A DNA stretch of 8,078 nucleotides from Betaproteobacteria bacterium (GTDB lineage: Bacteria; Pseudomonadota; Gammaproteobacteria; Burkholderiales; Rhodocyclaceae). The position numbers and the translations under genes are program-made. Below the pieces are notes generated by a model. The model was not told the origin of the DNA. It did no database searches and saw nothing but the letters and a program-made list of their open reading frames with translations. Location of the stretch: NCBI GenBank assembly GCA_028065725.1, contig JAPTVL010000061.1:1-8078 (forward strand), given 5' to 3'. Shown here piece after piece: positions 1 to 6,117 of the stretch. Position 1 is the first letter of the stretch, and every line of letters starts with the position of its first letter.

Positions 1-49
1 TTGATGCGAGTCAAGTCGGTACACGACCGGCTCATATATCATCAACCGC
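1..49 (+). promoter_or_regulatory. FNR/ANR-type class II promoter of the cytochrome b operon
   Basis: Positions 1-14 read TTGAT-GCGA-GTCAA, two FNR/ANR half-sites with the standard 4-bp spacer and one change from the ideal TTGAT-N4-ATCAA. A TATCAT hexamer (five of six matches to TATAAT) lies at 37-42, which predicts a transcription start near 49. The box centre (7.5) is then at -41.5, the spacing of class II FNR/CRP activation, and no good -35 hexamer is needed. The predicted 5' leader is about 50 nt. The match of box and spacing is seen directly; activation by an FNR/ANR/DNR-family regulator under low oxygen (or NO for DNR types) is inference. The box touches the window edge, so further upstream sites cannot be judged. 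Confidence 0.7.
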
Positions 50-80
50 TAATAGTCGGCGTTCATCTCCTAGTACCGAC
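15..80. repeat. 8-bp inverted repeat flanking promoter and leader
   Basis: GTCGGTAC at 15-22 is the exact reverse complement of GTACCGAC at 73-80, with 50 nt between. A further GTCGG at 55-59 could pair with CCGAC at 76-80 in the leader RNA (5-bp stem, 16-nt loop). The outer arm lies upstream of the predicted start site, so the full repeat would act as DNA (for example two operator half-sites), while the inner pair could be an RNA hairpin. The function is unknown and chance occurrence is possible. Confidence 0.3.
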
Positions 81-98
81 GTTACGGAATCTCCCAAC

Positions 99-1670
99 GT
101 GAGCTTGCACGCAGTCATGCGCGGCAACGCGCAAACCCTCTTCGAAAACCTCGAAAACCTGTTCGATGGATTTTTCGGCGGCGCCGACAACCCCCTGCGC
201 CATCTGGGCGCGCTGGGCCTGTTCTGCCTCTGGATCCTGGTTGCCACCGGGCTCTATCTCTATACGGTGCTGGACACCAGCATCGAAGGCGTCTACCGCT
301 CGATCGGCGACCTCTCGCGCGAGCAGTGGTATCTCGGTGGCGTGCTGCGCAGCCTGCACCGCTACGCCGCCGACGCCTTCGTGCTGCTCATGCTGCTGCA
401 TCTGGTCCGCGAATGGGCCTACGGCCGCTACCACGGCTTCCGCCTGTATTCCTGGGTCACCGGCGTGCCGCTGATTTGGCTCGCCTACATCTCGGGCATC
501 GGCGGCTACTGGATCACCTGGGATCGCCTGGCGCAGTTCTCCGCCATCGCCACCACCGAACTGCTCGACTGGCTGCCGATTTTCAGCGAACCGAGCGCGC
601 GCAACTTCCTCGTCCCGGATTCGATCAGCGATCGCTTTTTCACGGTGCTGGTGTTCATCCACATCGGCGTACCGCTGATGCTGGTGCTCGGCCTCTGGGC
701 TCATGTCAATCGCATCAGCCGGGTGGATTACCTGCCGTCGCGCCGCGTCATGCTGGCCACCCTGGCCAGCTTTCTGTTACTGGCCACGATCAAGCCGGCA
801 CTGTCCGACGCGCCCGCCGACCTGGCCCTGGTGCCGGCCGAGATCCGCCTCGACTGGTTCATGATGTTCATCCATCCGCTGACCGACATCAGCTCGCCGG
901 CCGCGATGTGGACGCTGATCTTCGGCGCCACGATCCTGCTTTTCGTCCTGCCCTTCCTGCCCCACCCGCAGGTGCGACCGGTCGCCGTGGTCGACGCCGC
1001 CAACTGCAACGGCTGCAGCCGCTGCCACGTCGATTGCCCCTACGAAGCGATCACCATGGCGCCGCATCCGTACAAGGCAAATCACAAAATCGCCATCGTC
1101 GATGCCGACCACTGTGCCGGCTGCGGCATCTGTGCCGGTGCCTGTCCGTCCTCGACGCCGTTCCGCAGCCAGGAAAAACTGGTGACCGGCATCGACATGC
1201 CGCAGCAGCCGGTCGACGTCATGCGTCAGCAGCTCGAAGCGAAGGTGGCGCAGTTAACCGGCAGCACCCGACTGGTGGTCTTCGGCTGCGACCAGGGCGC
1301 AGCCGTCGGCGCGCTCGCAGCAGCCGACACCGCCACGCTGAGCCTGATCTGCACCGGCATGCTGCCGCCCTCCTTCATCGAATACGCGCTGCGCAGCGGC
1401 GTCGATGGCATCGTCGTCACCGGCTGCCGCGACGGCGGCTGCGATTTCCGCCTCGGCATGGAATGGACGCGCGAGCGCCTGGCACGGCGGCGCGAACCCC
1501 ACCTGCGCCAGCTGGTACCCCTCGACCGCCTGCATGTGGTGGCCGCATCGCGCAGCGAAGGCAGGCAGCTTGCCGCCGCCGTCAAGGAATTCAGAACCCG
1601 ACTCGAAAACGAATCCAGCGTAAGCACTCGGCCGCCCGACTACTCCAGGAGAAAAATCCATCATGGCTAA
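99..1670 (+). CDS. Cytochrome b - 2x[4Fe-4S] ferredoxin - MvhD-type fusion protein
   Basis: A 523-residue membrane electron-transfer protein. Residues 1-290 form a cytochrome b/b6-type domain with about six or seven hydrophobic segments. H87/H101 and H188/H202 each show the His-x13-His spacing that ligates two b hemes. P246-F254 ends in LDWF, at the place of the PEWY quinol-site motif. Residues 303-350 hold two C-x2-C-x2-C-x3-C-P motifs (C303/306/309/313 and C339/342/345/349) for two [4Fe-4S] clusters. Residues 391-480 resemble the MvhD/FlpD hydrogenase iron-sulfur subunit, with C397, C418, C443 and C448. In methanogens MvhD passes electrons to HdrA. The likely role is electron transfer between the quinone pool and a soluble low-potential partner; direction and partner are unknown. 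The GTG start is chosen because GGAAT lies nine bases upstream; ATG at 117 is the alternative. The frame is open to the window edge but has no earlier start codon. It overlaps the next gene by 8 bp. Assignment of the domains is firm, the physiological reaction is not. Confidence 0.93.
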   Translation: MSLHAVMRGNAQTLFENLENLFDGFFGGADNPLRHLGALGLFCLWILVATGLYLYTVLDTSIEGVYRSIGDLSREQWYLGGVLRSLHRYAADAFVLLMLLHLVREWAYGRYHGFRLYSWVTGVPLIWLAYISGIGGYWITWDRLAQFSAIATTELLDWLPIFSEPSARNFLVPDSISDRFFTVLVFIHIGVPLMLVLGLWAHVNRISRVDYLPSRRVMLATLASFLLLATIKPALSDAPADLALVPAEIRLDWFMMFIHPLTDISSPAAMWTLIFGATILLFVLPFLPHPQVRPVAVVDAANCNGCSRCHVDCPYEAITMAPHPYKANHKIAIVDADHCAGCGICAGACPSSTPFRSQEKLVTGIDMPQQPVDVMRQQLEAKVAQLTGSTRLVVFGCDQGAAVGALAAADTATLSLICTGMLPPSFIEYALRSGVDGIVVTGCRDGGCDFRLGMEWTRERLARRREPHLRQLVPLDRLHVVAASRSEGRQLAAAVKEFRTRLENESSVSTRPPDYSRRKIHHG

Positions 1671-2178
1671 ACCCGCCGCCATAGTCGGACAGGTAATTCT
1701 GTACGGCGCCTTTGCCGCCTTCATTGGCTACTTTTCCACGGCGCCGACCTACAAGCAGATTGCGGACGACGTCGCCCTGATCAAGCTGTCGATGAGCCAC
1801 CTCGGCGGCCGCGAATGCCGCAAGCGGACGCCCGAGGAACTGGCCAAGCTGCCGCCCAACATGCGCGCGCCGCTGGATTGCCCGCGCGGACGGTCCGACA
1901 TCAAGCTGCAACTCGAACTCGACGGCAAGCCGATGTTCGAGACCGTGATGCATCCGACCGGACTTTCCAAGGACGGCGTCTCCACCGTCTACAAGCGCTT
2001 CGAGGTGAAGGCCGGCACCTACCAGTTGGCAGTAAAGATGAACGACAACCTGGTCATCAATCGCGACTTCAATTTCGTCAAGGAGGCGCAAGTCACGCTG
2101 AAGCCGGCGCAGATTCTGGTGATCGACTTCAATCCGGACAAGGGCGGGCTGTTCTTCCAGTCGGCCGACGCGAAATGA
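1663..2178 (+). CDS. Small membrane-anchored protein of the cytochrome b operon, function unknown
   Basis: A 171-residue protein that I do not recognise. Residues 6-25 are a single hydrophobic segment, followed by a polar domain with alternating beta-type stretches (residues 78-158) and two cysteines, C52 and C73, that could form a disulfide if the domain faces the periplasm. There is no lipobox and no heme- or metal-binding motif. The start is well supported: AGGAGA lies ten bases before the ATG, and the ATG sits inside the stop region of the preceding gene (8-bp overlap), which implies translational coupling. Its place between two paralogous cytochrome b fusions suggests an accessory or small structural subunit of a complex containing one or both of them; this is inference from position only. 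Confidence 0.9.
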   Translation: MAKPAAIVGQVILYGAFAAFIGYFSTAPTYKQIADDVALIKLSMSHLGGRECRKRTPEELAKLPPNMRAPLDCPRGRSDIKLQLELDGKPMFETVMHPTGLSKDGVSTVYKRFEVKAGTYQLAVKMNDNLVINRDFNFVKEAQVTLKPAQILVIDFNPDKGGLFFQSADAK

Positions 2179-2221
2179 ACCCCATCACGACACGCCCCAA
2201 ATTTCTGCGCGGATAACGACC

Positions 2222-4135
2222 ATGCTGACTCTCCTGCAAAAACTCGTGCGCTGGTTCTTCATGCGCGCGGAGAACCTGTTCAACGTCGCCTTCGGCGAGA
2301 AGCTGAACCCCTTCTACCACCTGGGCACCATCAGCTTCTGGCAGTTCTGGCTGCTGATCGGCACCGGCCTCTACCTCTACATCTTCGCCGATACCGCGGT
2401 GCATGACGCCTACGAATCAGTCGAGCGCATCACCCATGACCAGTGGTGGGCGGGCGGCATCATGCGCAGCATCCATCGCTACGCCACCGACGGCATGATC
2501 CTGACCATGCTGCTGCACATGCTGCGGCACTTCGCCTACGACCGCTACCGCGGCTTCCGCTGGTTCTCCTGGGCCACCGGCGTCGCCCTGATCTGGCTGA
2601 TCTACATCTCCGGCCTCAACGGCTTCATGCTGGTGTGGGACAAGCTGGCGCAATTCGTCGTCGTCGCCACTGCCGAATGGTTCGATGTGCTGCCGATGTT
2701 CAACGGCACGCTGATCCGCAATTTCATCTACCAGGACAACGTCACCAGCCGCTTGTTCACCCTGCTCGCCTTCATCCACCTCGGCGCGCCGCTGATCGCC
2801 GGCGTCATCGCCTGGGTCCATGTGCAGCGCGTGCCGCGCGCCCACGTCAATCCGCCACGCCCTTTCGCCATCGCCTTCACCGCGATGTTCGTCGTGCTCG
2901 CCTTGGTCAAGCCGGTGGTCAGCCAGGGCGGCGAAGCCGACATGCTGGTAGTGCCGACCAACATCGCCTTCGACTGGTTCCAGATGCCGGTGCTGGCGCT
3001 GGTCTATGTGGTCAATCCGCTCTATCTCTGGTTCGGCGTCCTCGGCTTGTCGCTGCTGCTGTTCCTCGCCCCCTGGCTGCCGCCCAAGCGCATGGGCGCG
3101 GGCAAGGCCGAAGCCACGGTGACCTTCCACCCGGACCACCGCGCGGTCGCCATCCGCTTTGACGAGACCCTGCTCGATGCCGGCCTGCGCCAGGACATCA
3201 ACCTGCCCTACGAATGCCGCAACGGCGGCTGCGGTCATTGCAAATGTACGGTGCGCAGCGGCAATGTCGATCCCGGGCTGTACCAGCCCAGCGCGCTGTC
3301 GGCCGAGGAACTCGCGGCGGGCAAGGTGCTGCTGTGCTGCGCCACGGCGCTCGGCGACGTCGAAATCGAATACGAGGCTTCGTCGAGGCCGGTCGCCATC
3401 CGCCGCTACACGGCCCATGTGGCAAAGCTGGAGAAGCTGACCCACGACGTCATGCGCGTCATGCTCAAGCTGCCCGAGGGTCAGCAGATTCCCTTCAAGG
3501 CCGGCCAGTACATCAACATCATCCTCGACAACGACCAGCGCCGCGCCTTCTCCTTTGCCAATCCGCCGCACCAGTCCGACCTGATCGAGCTGCAGATCCG
3601 CCTGATGCCGGGCGGCCTCTACACCACCTACGTCTTCGAGCAGATGAAGGAAGGCGATGCGGTCAGGTTCGAAGGCCCGCTCGGCGACTTCTCGCTGCGC
3701 GAATCGGAGCGTCCGATCGTCTTCGTCGCCGGCGCCACCGGCTTCGCACCGGTCAAGAGCATGGTCGAGGATGCCTTCCGGCGCGGCCTCAAGCGGCCGA
3801 TCTACCTCTACTGGGGCGTGCGCCGCCTGGCCGACCTCTACCTGCCCGATCTGCCGGCGAGCTGGGCGCGCGAAAACCAGAACTTCCATTTCATTCCGGT
3901 GCTGTCGGACGCCGCGCCCGAGGACCACTGGAGCGGCCGCACGGGCCTGGTGCATGAAGCCATCCTGGAGGACTTCCCCGACCTCAAGGGACACGAAATC
4001 TACGCCTGCGGCTCGGTGAAAATGGTCGAGGCCATCTTCCCGCAGCTGAAGAACCAGGGCGCCGAAGAAGGCATGTGCTTCTCCGACGCCTTCACCATCT
4101 CGGCGCGTTCGATGGCGTTCCAGCCCAAGGCTTAG
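2222..4135 (+). CDS. Cytochrome b - [2Fe-2S] ferredoxin - FAD/NAD(P) reductase fusion protein
   Basis: A 637-residue, three-module membrane oxidoreductase. Residues 1-290 are a cytochrome b/b6-type domain clearly paralogous to that of the first gene of the operon, with heme ligands H85/H99 and H186/H200 (His-x13-His twice) and a PEWY-like FDWF at 250-253. Residues 297-385 are a plant-type ferredoxin with C332, C337, C340 and, in LLCC, C372. Residues 390-637 are a ferredoxin-NADP reductase-like unit: RAFS (441-444) for flavin, GATGFAP (504-510) for pyridine nucleotide, and YACGS (594-598) with a C-terminal GMCF. The expected reaction is electron exchange between quinol and NAD(P)H via hemes, [2Fe-2S] and FAD. 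From memory, a cytochrome b/b6 fused to NAD(P)/flavin domains was proposed in the Accumulibacter metagenome as a way to pass quinol electrons to NAD(P)+ without oxygen; this protein has that layout. It starts 43 bases after gene 2, behind a modest GGAT ribosome site, probably on the same transcript. NAD versus NADP preference cannot be read. Confidence 0.93.
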   Translation: MLTLLQKLVRWFFMRAENLFNVAFGEKLNPFYHLGTISFWQFWLLIGTGLYLYIFADTAVHDAYESVERITHDQWWAGGIMRSIHRYATDGMILTMLLHMLRHFAYDRYRGFRWFSWATGVALIWLIYISGLNGFMLVWDKLAQFVVVATAEWFDVLPMFNGTLIRNFIYQDNVTSRLFTLLAFIHLGAPLIAGVIAWVHVQRVPRAHVNPPRPFAIAFTAMFVVLALVKPVVSQGGEADMLVVPTNIAFDWFQMPVLALVYVVNPLYLWFGVLGLSLLLFLAPWLPPKRMGAGKAEATVTFHPDHRAVAIRFDETLLDAGLRQDINLPYECRNGGCGHCKCTVRSGNVDPGLYQPSALSAEELAAGKVLLCCATALGDVEIEYEASSRPVAIRRYTAHVAKLEKLTHDVMRVMLKLPEGQQIPFKAGQYINIILDNDQRRAFSFANPPHQSDLIELQIRLMPGGLYTTYVFEQMKEGDAVRFEGPLGDFSLRESERPIVFVAGATGFAPVKSMVEDAFRRGLKRPIYLYWGVRRLADLYLPDLPASWARENQNFHFIPVLSDAAPEDHWSGRTGLVHEAILEDFPDLKGHEIYACGSVKMVEAIFPQLKNQGAEEGMCFSDAFTISARSMAFQPKA

Positions 4136-4141
4136 GCGGCA

Positions 4142-4175
4142 CCGGGACGAACGTCCGGAGTCATGGTGACCATGA
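4142..4175. repeat. Two small dyads between convergent genes
   Basis: After the stop of the cytochrome b operon two dyads follow each other. The first is an imperfect hairpin at 4142-4158 (GGACG pairing with CGTCC, with a very short AA loop). The second is TCATGGT-G-ACCATGA at 4161-4175, a 15-bp palindrome with 7-bp arms. Neither is followed by a T-tract on either strand, so they are at best weak candidates for factor-independent termination between the convergent genes; a protein-binding site is equally possible. Confidence 0.3.
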
Positions 4176-4198
4176 TTCCATGCGCCGTCGCGCAGGGC

Positions 4199-5110
4199 TC
4201 ACGGCTCGATCGCCCGCGTGATGTCCACACCCGGCAGCACCCTTGCCACCACATCGCGCAACTGACTGGCCGCGGATTCGGCGATGGCAGCACCCGGATG
4301 GCGCACATGGGGCGTGCGCAGTAGGCCGCGCATGCGCAGCAATTCCTTGCGCACAGCCACGCCGGGCTGCTGTTCGAAGACGATCAGCGGCAGGTATCTG
4401 GCATAGAGGCGGAAACTCTCGGCGTGATCCCCGGCCTGCGCGGCACGGTTGATCGCCATCAGCACCTCGGGAAAGGCAAAGCCGGTATTGAAGCCGTCGG
4501 CCCCGGCCAGCAAATCGAAGTAGCCGTACAAGGCACCCAGACCGGTGAGGATGGGCACGCGACGCTCGCCCATGCCCTGCTTCAGCCCGGCGACGCGCAC
4601 CGGCGTCGGCAGCCCCTCTTCCTTGATGCAGGCGATCGCCGGGATTTCCGCCACCAGGCGCAACAACAGGGGCAGCGACATGTGCACCTGGGTCGAGGCC
4701 GGGTGGTCCTGGGCCACGATGGGCAGCAGCCCGGCGGCGGCGACCTTCTGGAAATAGTCGAAGACGCGGCCCTCGTTGGGCACCGGCTCGGCCGATGGCG
4801 CGATCATCACCGCATCGGCGCCGAGTTCCTGCGCCATCCGGCACAGGCCGATGGTGGCTTCCGTGCCGGCATGGCTGGCGCCGACGATGACCCGGGTGCG
4901 GCCGCCGGCAGCGGCGACAGCCTGTGCGATCAGGGCTTCGCGCTCGCGGTCGAGCATGCGATTGGATTCGCCGAGCACCCCCAGCACGGTCACGCCGTCA
5001 ACGCCGAGATCGGCATTGAAGCGCACCATGCGATCGAAGGATTCGAGATCGAGACTGCCGTCCGCGTTGAAGGGAGTCGCCAGTATCGGAAACACGCCGC
5101 TGAAATTCAT
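4199..5110 (-). CDS. DapA/NanA-superfamily Schiff-base aldolase/lyase, substrate unknown
   Basis: A 303-residue cytoplasmic (beta/alpha)8 enzyme of the dihydrodipicolinate synthase / N-acetylneuraminate lyase superfamily. It opens with the usual GVFPILATPF strand, and K163 in CIKEE is at the place of the Schiff-base lysine. It is probably not DapA: the GTTGE loop reads GVLGE (44-48), replacing the paired threonines, and the YNVP tyrosine position reads QDHP (134-137). A lyase, aldolase or dehydratase acting on a 2-oxo acid is the reasonable general call. The start is placed at 5110 because GAGG lies six bases upstream and the family N-terminus begins there; the frame extends upstream to 5227 without family-like sequence. 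It lies 120 bp behind the small gene ending at 5231, with a 21-bp palindrome in the gap, so it may have its own regulated promoter. Confidence 0.88.
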   Translation of the reverse strand: MNFSGVFPILATPFNADGSLDLESFDRMVRFNADLGVDGVTVLGVLGESNRMLDREREALIAQAVAAAGGRTRVIVGASHAGTEATIGLCRMAQELGADAVMIAPSAEPVPNEGRVFDYFQKVAAAGLLPIVAQDHPASTQVHMSLPLLLRLVAEIPAIACIKEEGLPTPVRVAGLKQGMGERRVPILTGLGALYGYFDLLAGADGFNTGFAFPEVLMAINRAAQAGDHAESFRLYARYLPLIVFEQQPGVAVRKELLRMRGLLRTPHVRHPGAAIAESAASQLRDVVARVLPGVDITRAIEP

Positions 5111-5167
5111 GGATACCTCGTCGGGAAATGAAACCATGGCGTCAGGCCAACGCTTCAGCCACGCGCC

Positions 5168-5188
5168 AGGCTTGATGCATGCAAGCCT
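5168..5188. promoter_or_regulatory. 21-bp palindrome upstream of the aldolase gene, possible operator
   Basis: AGGCTTG-ATGCATG-CAAGCCT is an inverted repeat with perfect 7-bp arms and a 7-nt centre that itself contains the palindrome ATGCAT. It lies 58-78 bases upstream of the minus-strand start at 5110. There is no T-tract next to it, which argues against a terminator for the preceding gene. A dimeric repressor or activator site for the aldolase gene is the simplest reading, but no regulator gene is next to it in the window. Confidence 0.4.
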
Positions 5189-5230
5189 ACCATCGGCGCC
5201 GGCCCGGCGGCGCGGTACCGGAAGCACCGC

Positions 5231-5557
5231 TCAGCCGAAAATGACGATTTTCAGCCTGGCGAATCGGCCGAGGCCGGCCCACCAGAGCAAACCCCTCCGG
5301 CGGAATTCGACCCCGGCCGCCGTCAGCGCGAGTATTCGCACGCCCAGCTCGGTCGCTCCTGTGTCGGCAACGTATCCCAATTGCATCAGCCAGCGCGCAA
5401 TGGCCGGCTGCACGGGATTCCTGTCGATGCTCCAGCGCGCGCCAAAACCATCCGCCGCACCGCTCAGCATCAGCATCGGCACATTGCCGCCCATCAGCCG
5501 CAGCACTTGCAGCGTTTCGGCGCGATTGGGAATCGACGAGTAATCCGCAGCATCCAT
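5231..5557 (-). CDS. Small conserved-looking protein with winged-helix-like C-terminus, unknown
   Basis: A 108-residue protein from the ATG at 5557, opening with [13 protein letters not shown] do not recognise it with a named function. Residues 10-45 are a hydrophobic-rich segment ([16 protein letters not shown]); residues 53-88 alternate in a helix-turn-helix-like way ([10 protein letters not shown]) and then [10 protein letters not shown], a strand-turn like the wing of MarR-type winged-helix proteins. The C-terminus ends in KIVIFG. It has no signal peptide or metal motif. The reading frame stays open to an ATG at 5653 (140 residues), but the extra part covers a GC-rich hairpin at 5579-5596 and looks non-coding, so the shorter start is preferred. 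Neither start has a good Shine-Dalgarno sequence. A small DNA-binding or adaptor role is possible but unproven. Confidence 0.65.
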   Translation of the reverse strand: MDAADYSSIPNRAETLQVLRLMGGNVPMLMLSGAADGFGARWSIDRNPVQPAIARWLMQLGYVADTGATELGVRILALTAAGVEFRRRGLLWWAGLGRFARLKIVIFG

Positions 5558-5578
5558 GATCGGTTCGATTATGACCCT

Positions 5579-5596
5579 TCCGGCCACGAGGCCGGA
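5579..5596. repeat. GC-rich hairpin in the leader of the small minus-strand gene
   Basis: TCCGGCC-ACGA-GGCCGGA forms a perfect 7-bp stem with a 4-nt loop, about 22 bases upstream of the preferred minus-strand start at 5557. It has no T-tract. It could shape the mRNA leader; if the longer 5653 start is right it would lie inside the coding region. Confidence 0.4.
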
Positions 5597-5763
5597 CGGG
5601 CCGGCACCAGCCTGCCGAAGATTTATGTTGCGTGTTTGCCCAATACAGTGCACAGTGCGCGCCAGCGAGCTTCAAGTAGTGACGTTTTGTCTGGTCTTCA
5701 GTACCCGCTTCCCAGCGGTCTCTTTCCCTTCATCACCCCGCCGTCTTGATGTTCGTCCCACCC

Positions 5764-5789
5764 AGGGGCGCGCCCCTTTGTTTTTTTTT
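5764..5789 (+). terminator. Terminator-like hairpin plus U-tract in the cold-shock gene leader
   Basis: AGGGG-CGCG-CCCCT (5764-5777) is a short, very GC-rich stem within the 12-bp palindrome GGGGCGCGCCCC, followed by TTG and nine consecutive T at 5781-5789. This is the layout of a factor-independent terminator on the + strand. It ends only 15 bases before the cold-shock ATG at 5805, and there is no + strand gene between 4136 and 5764 for it to terminate. It may be a leader attenuator, or the 3' end of a small RNA from the 5640-5764 region. I see no convincing promoter for it in 5654-5763, which otherwise contains only a tandem CAGTGCA/CAGTGCG near 5645-5658. Confidence 0.6.
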
Positions 5790-5804
5790 CAGGATATTCA
5801 AGAC

Positions 5805-6011
5805 ATGGCATCAGGTACTGTGAAGTGGTTCAACGACTCCAAAGGCTTCGGTTTCATCACCCCGGAAAACGGCGGCGATGATCTGTTCGCGCATTTTTCC
5901 GCCATCCAGAGCGCGGGTTTCAAGACCCTCAAGGAAGGTCAGCGCGTCAGCTTCGACATCACTACCGGCCCCAAGGGCCAGCAGGCGTCGAACATTCGCG
6001 ACGCGGGTTGA
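5805..6011 (+). CDS. cspA: Cold-shock protein (CspA family)
   Basis: A 68-residue single OB-fold (cold-shock domain) protein, the normal length. It shows the family opening [12 protein letters not shown]1 as KGFGFI (residues 13-18) and RNP2 as DLFAHF (about residues 26-31), the aromatic nucleic-acid-binding surface. Such proteins bind single-stranded RNA/DNA, melt hairpins and can act as transcription antiterminators. AGGAT ten bases upstream gives the start. The name cspA is generic, since the paralogue cannot be told from sequence alone. The gene sits between a terminator-like leader hairpin and a strong terminator at 6062-6093, so it is probably its own short transcript. Confidence 0.95.
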   Translation: MASGTVKWFNDSKGFGFITPENGGDDLFAHFSAIQSAGFKTLKEGQRVSFDITTGPKGQQASNIRDAG

Positions 6012-6061
6012 GCGGCGCTCCGGCATGACCCTGGTCGCGCCGGAGGCACCGTCTCTCCCGG

Positions 6062-6093
6062 AAAAGCCCGGCACTGCCGGGCTTTTTCTTTTT
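6062..6093. terminator. Strong factor-independent terminator between cold-shock gene and infA
   Basis: AAAAGCCCGGC-ACT-GCCGGGCTTTT pairs over 11 bp with a 3-nt loop and is followed by TTTTTCTTTTT on the + strand, ending the cold-shock transcript. On the minus strand the same stem is followed by four T, so it may also stop the convergent transcript of the oxidase gene after it has crossed infA. Confidence 0.88.
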
Positions 6094-6117
6094 CCGAACA
6101 CAGCTGGAGACCGCAAC

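Noticed and set aside
326..1684. 452-residue open frame on the + strand overlapping the first cytochrome b gene
   Set aside because: It is rich in R, P, H and A and has no motif, as expected for an out-of-frame reading of a high-GC gene, while the true frame has heme and Fe-S motifs.
2417..3994. 525-residue open frame on the minus strand opposite the second cytochrome b gene
   Set aside because: It is a GC-driven shadow of a well-supported gene; its translation is a low-complexity run of D, E, H, Q, G and A without any family motif.
4199..5110. Calling the aldolase gene dapA
   Set aside because: The paired threonines and the active-site tyrosine expected for dihydrodipicolinate synthase are not present at the aligned positions.
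5746..5760. TTGAT-GTTC-GTCCC as an FNR box for the cold-shock gene
   Set aside because: The second half-site matches only partly and no suitably spaced -10 box follows.
5556..5804. N-terminal extension of the cold-shock frame to 151 residues
   Set aside because: The extension runs through the terminator-like hairpin and T-tract and lacks cold-shock sequence; the ATG at 5805 has a Shine-Dalgarno and gives the usual family length.
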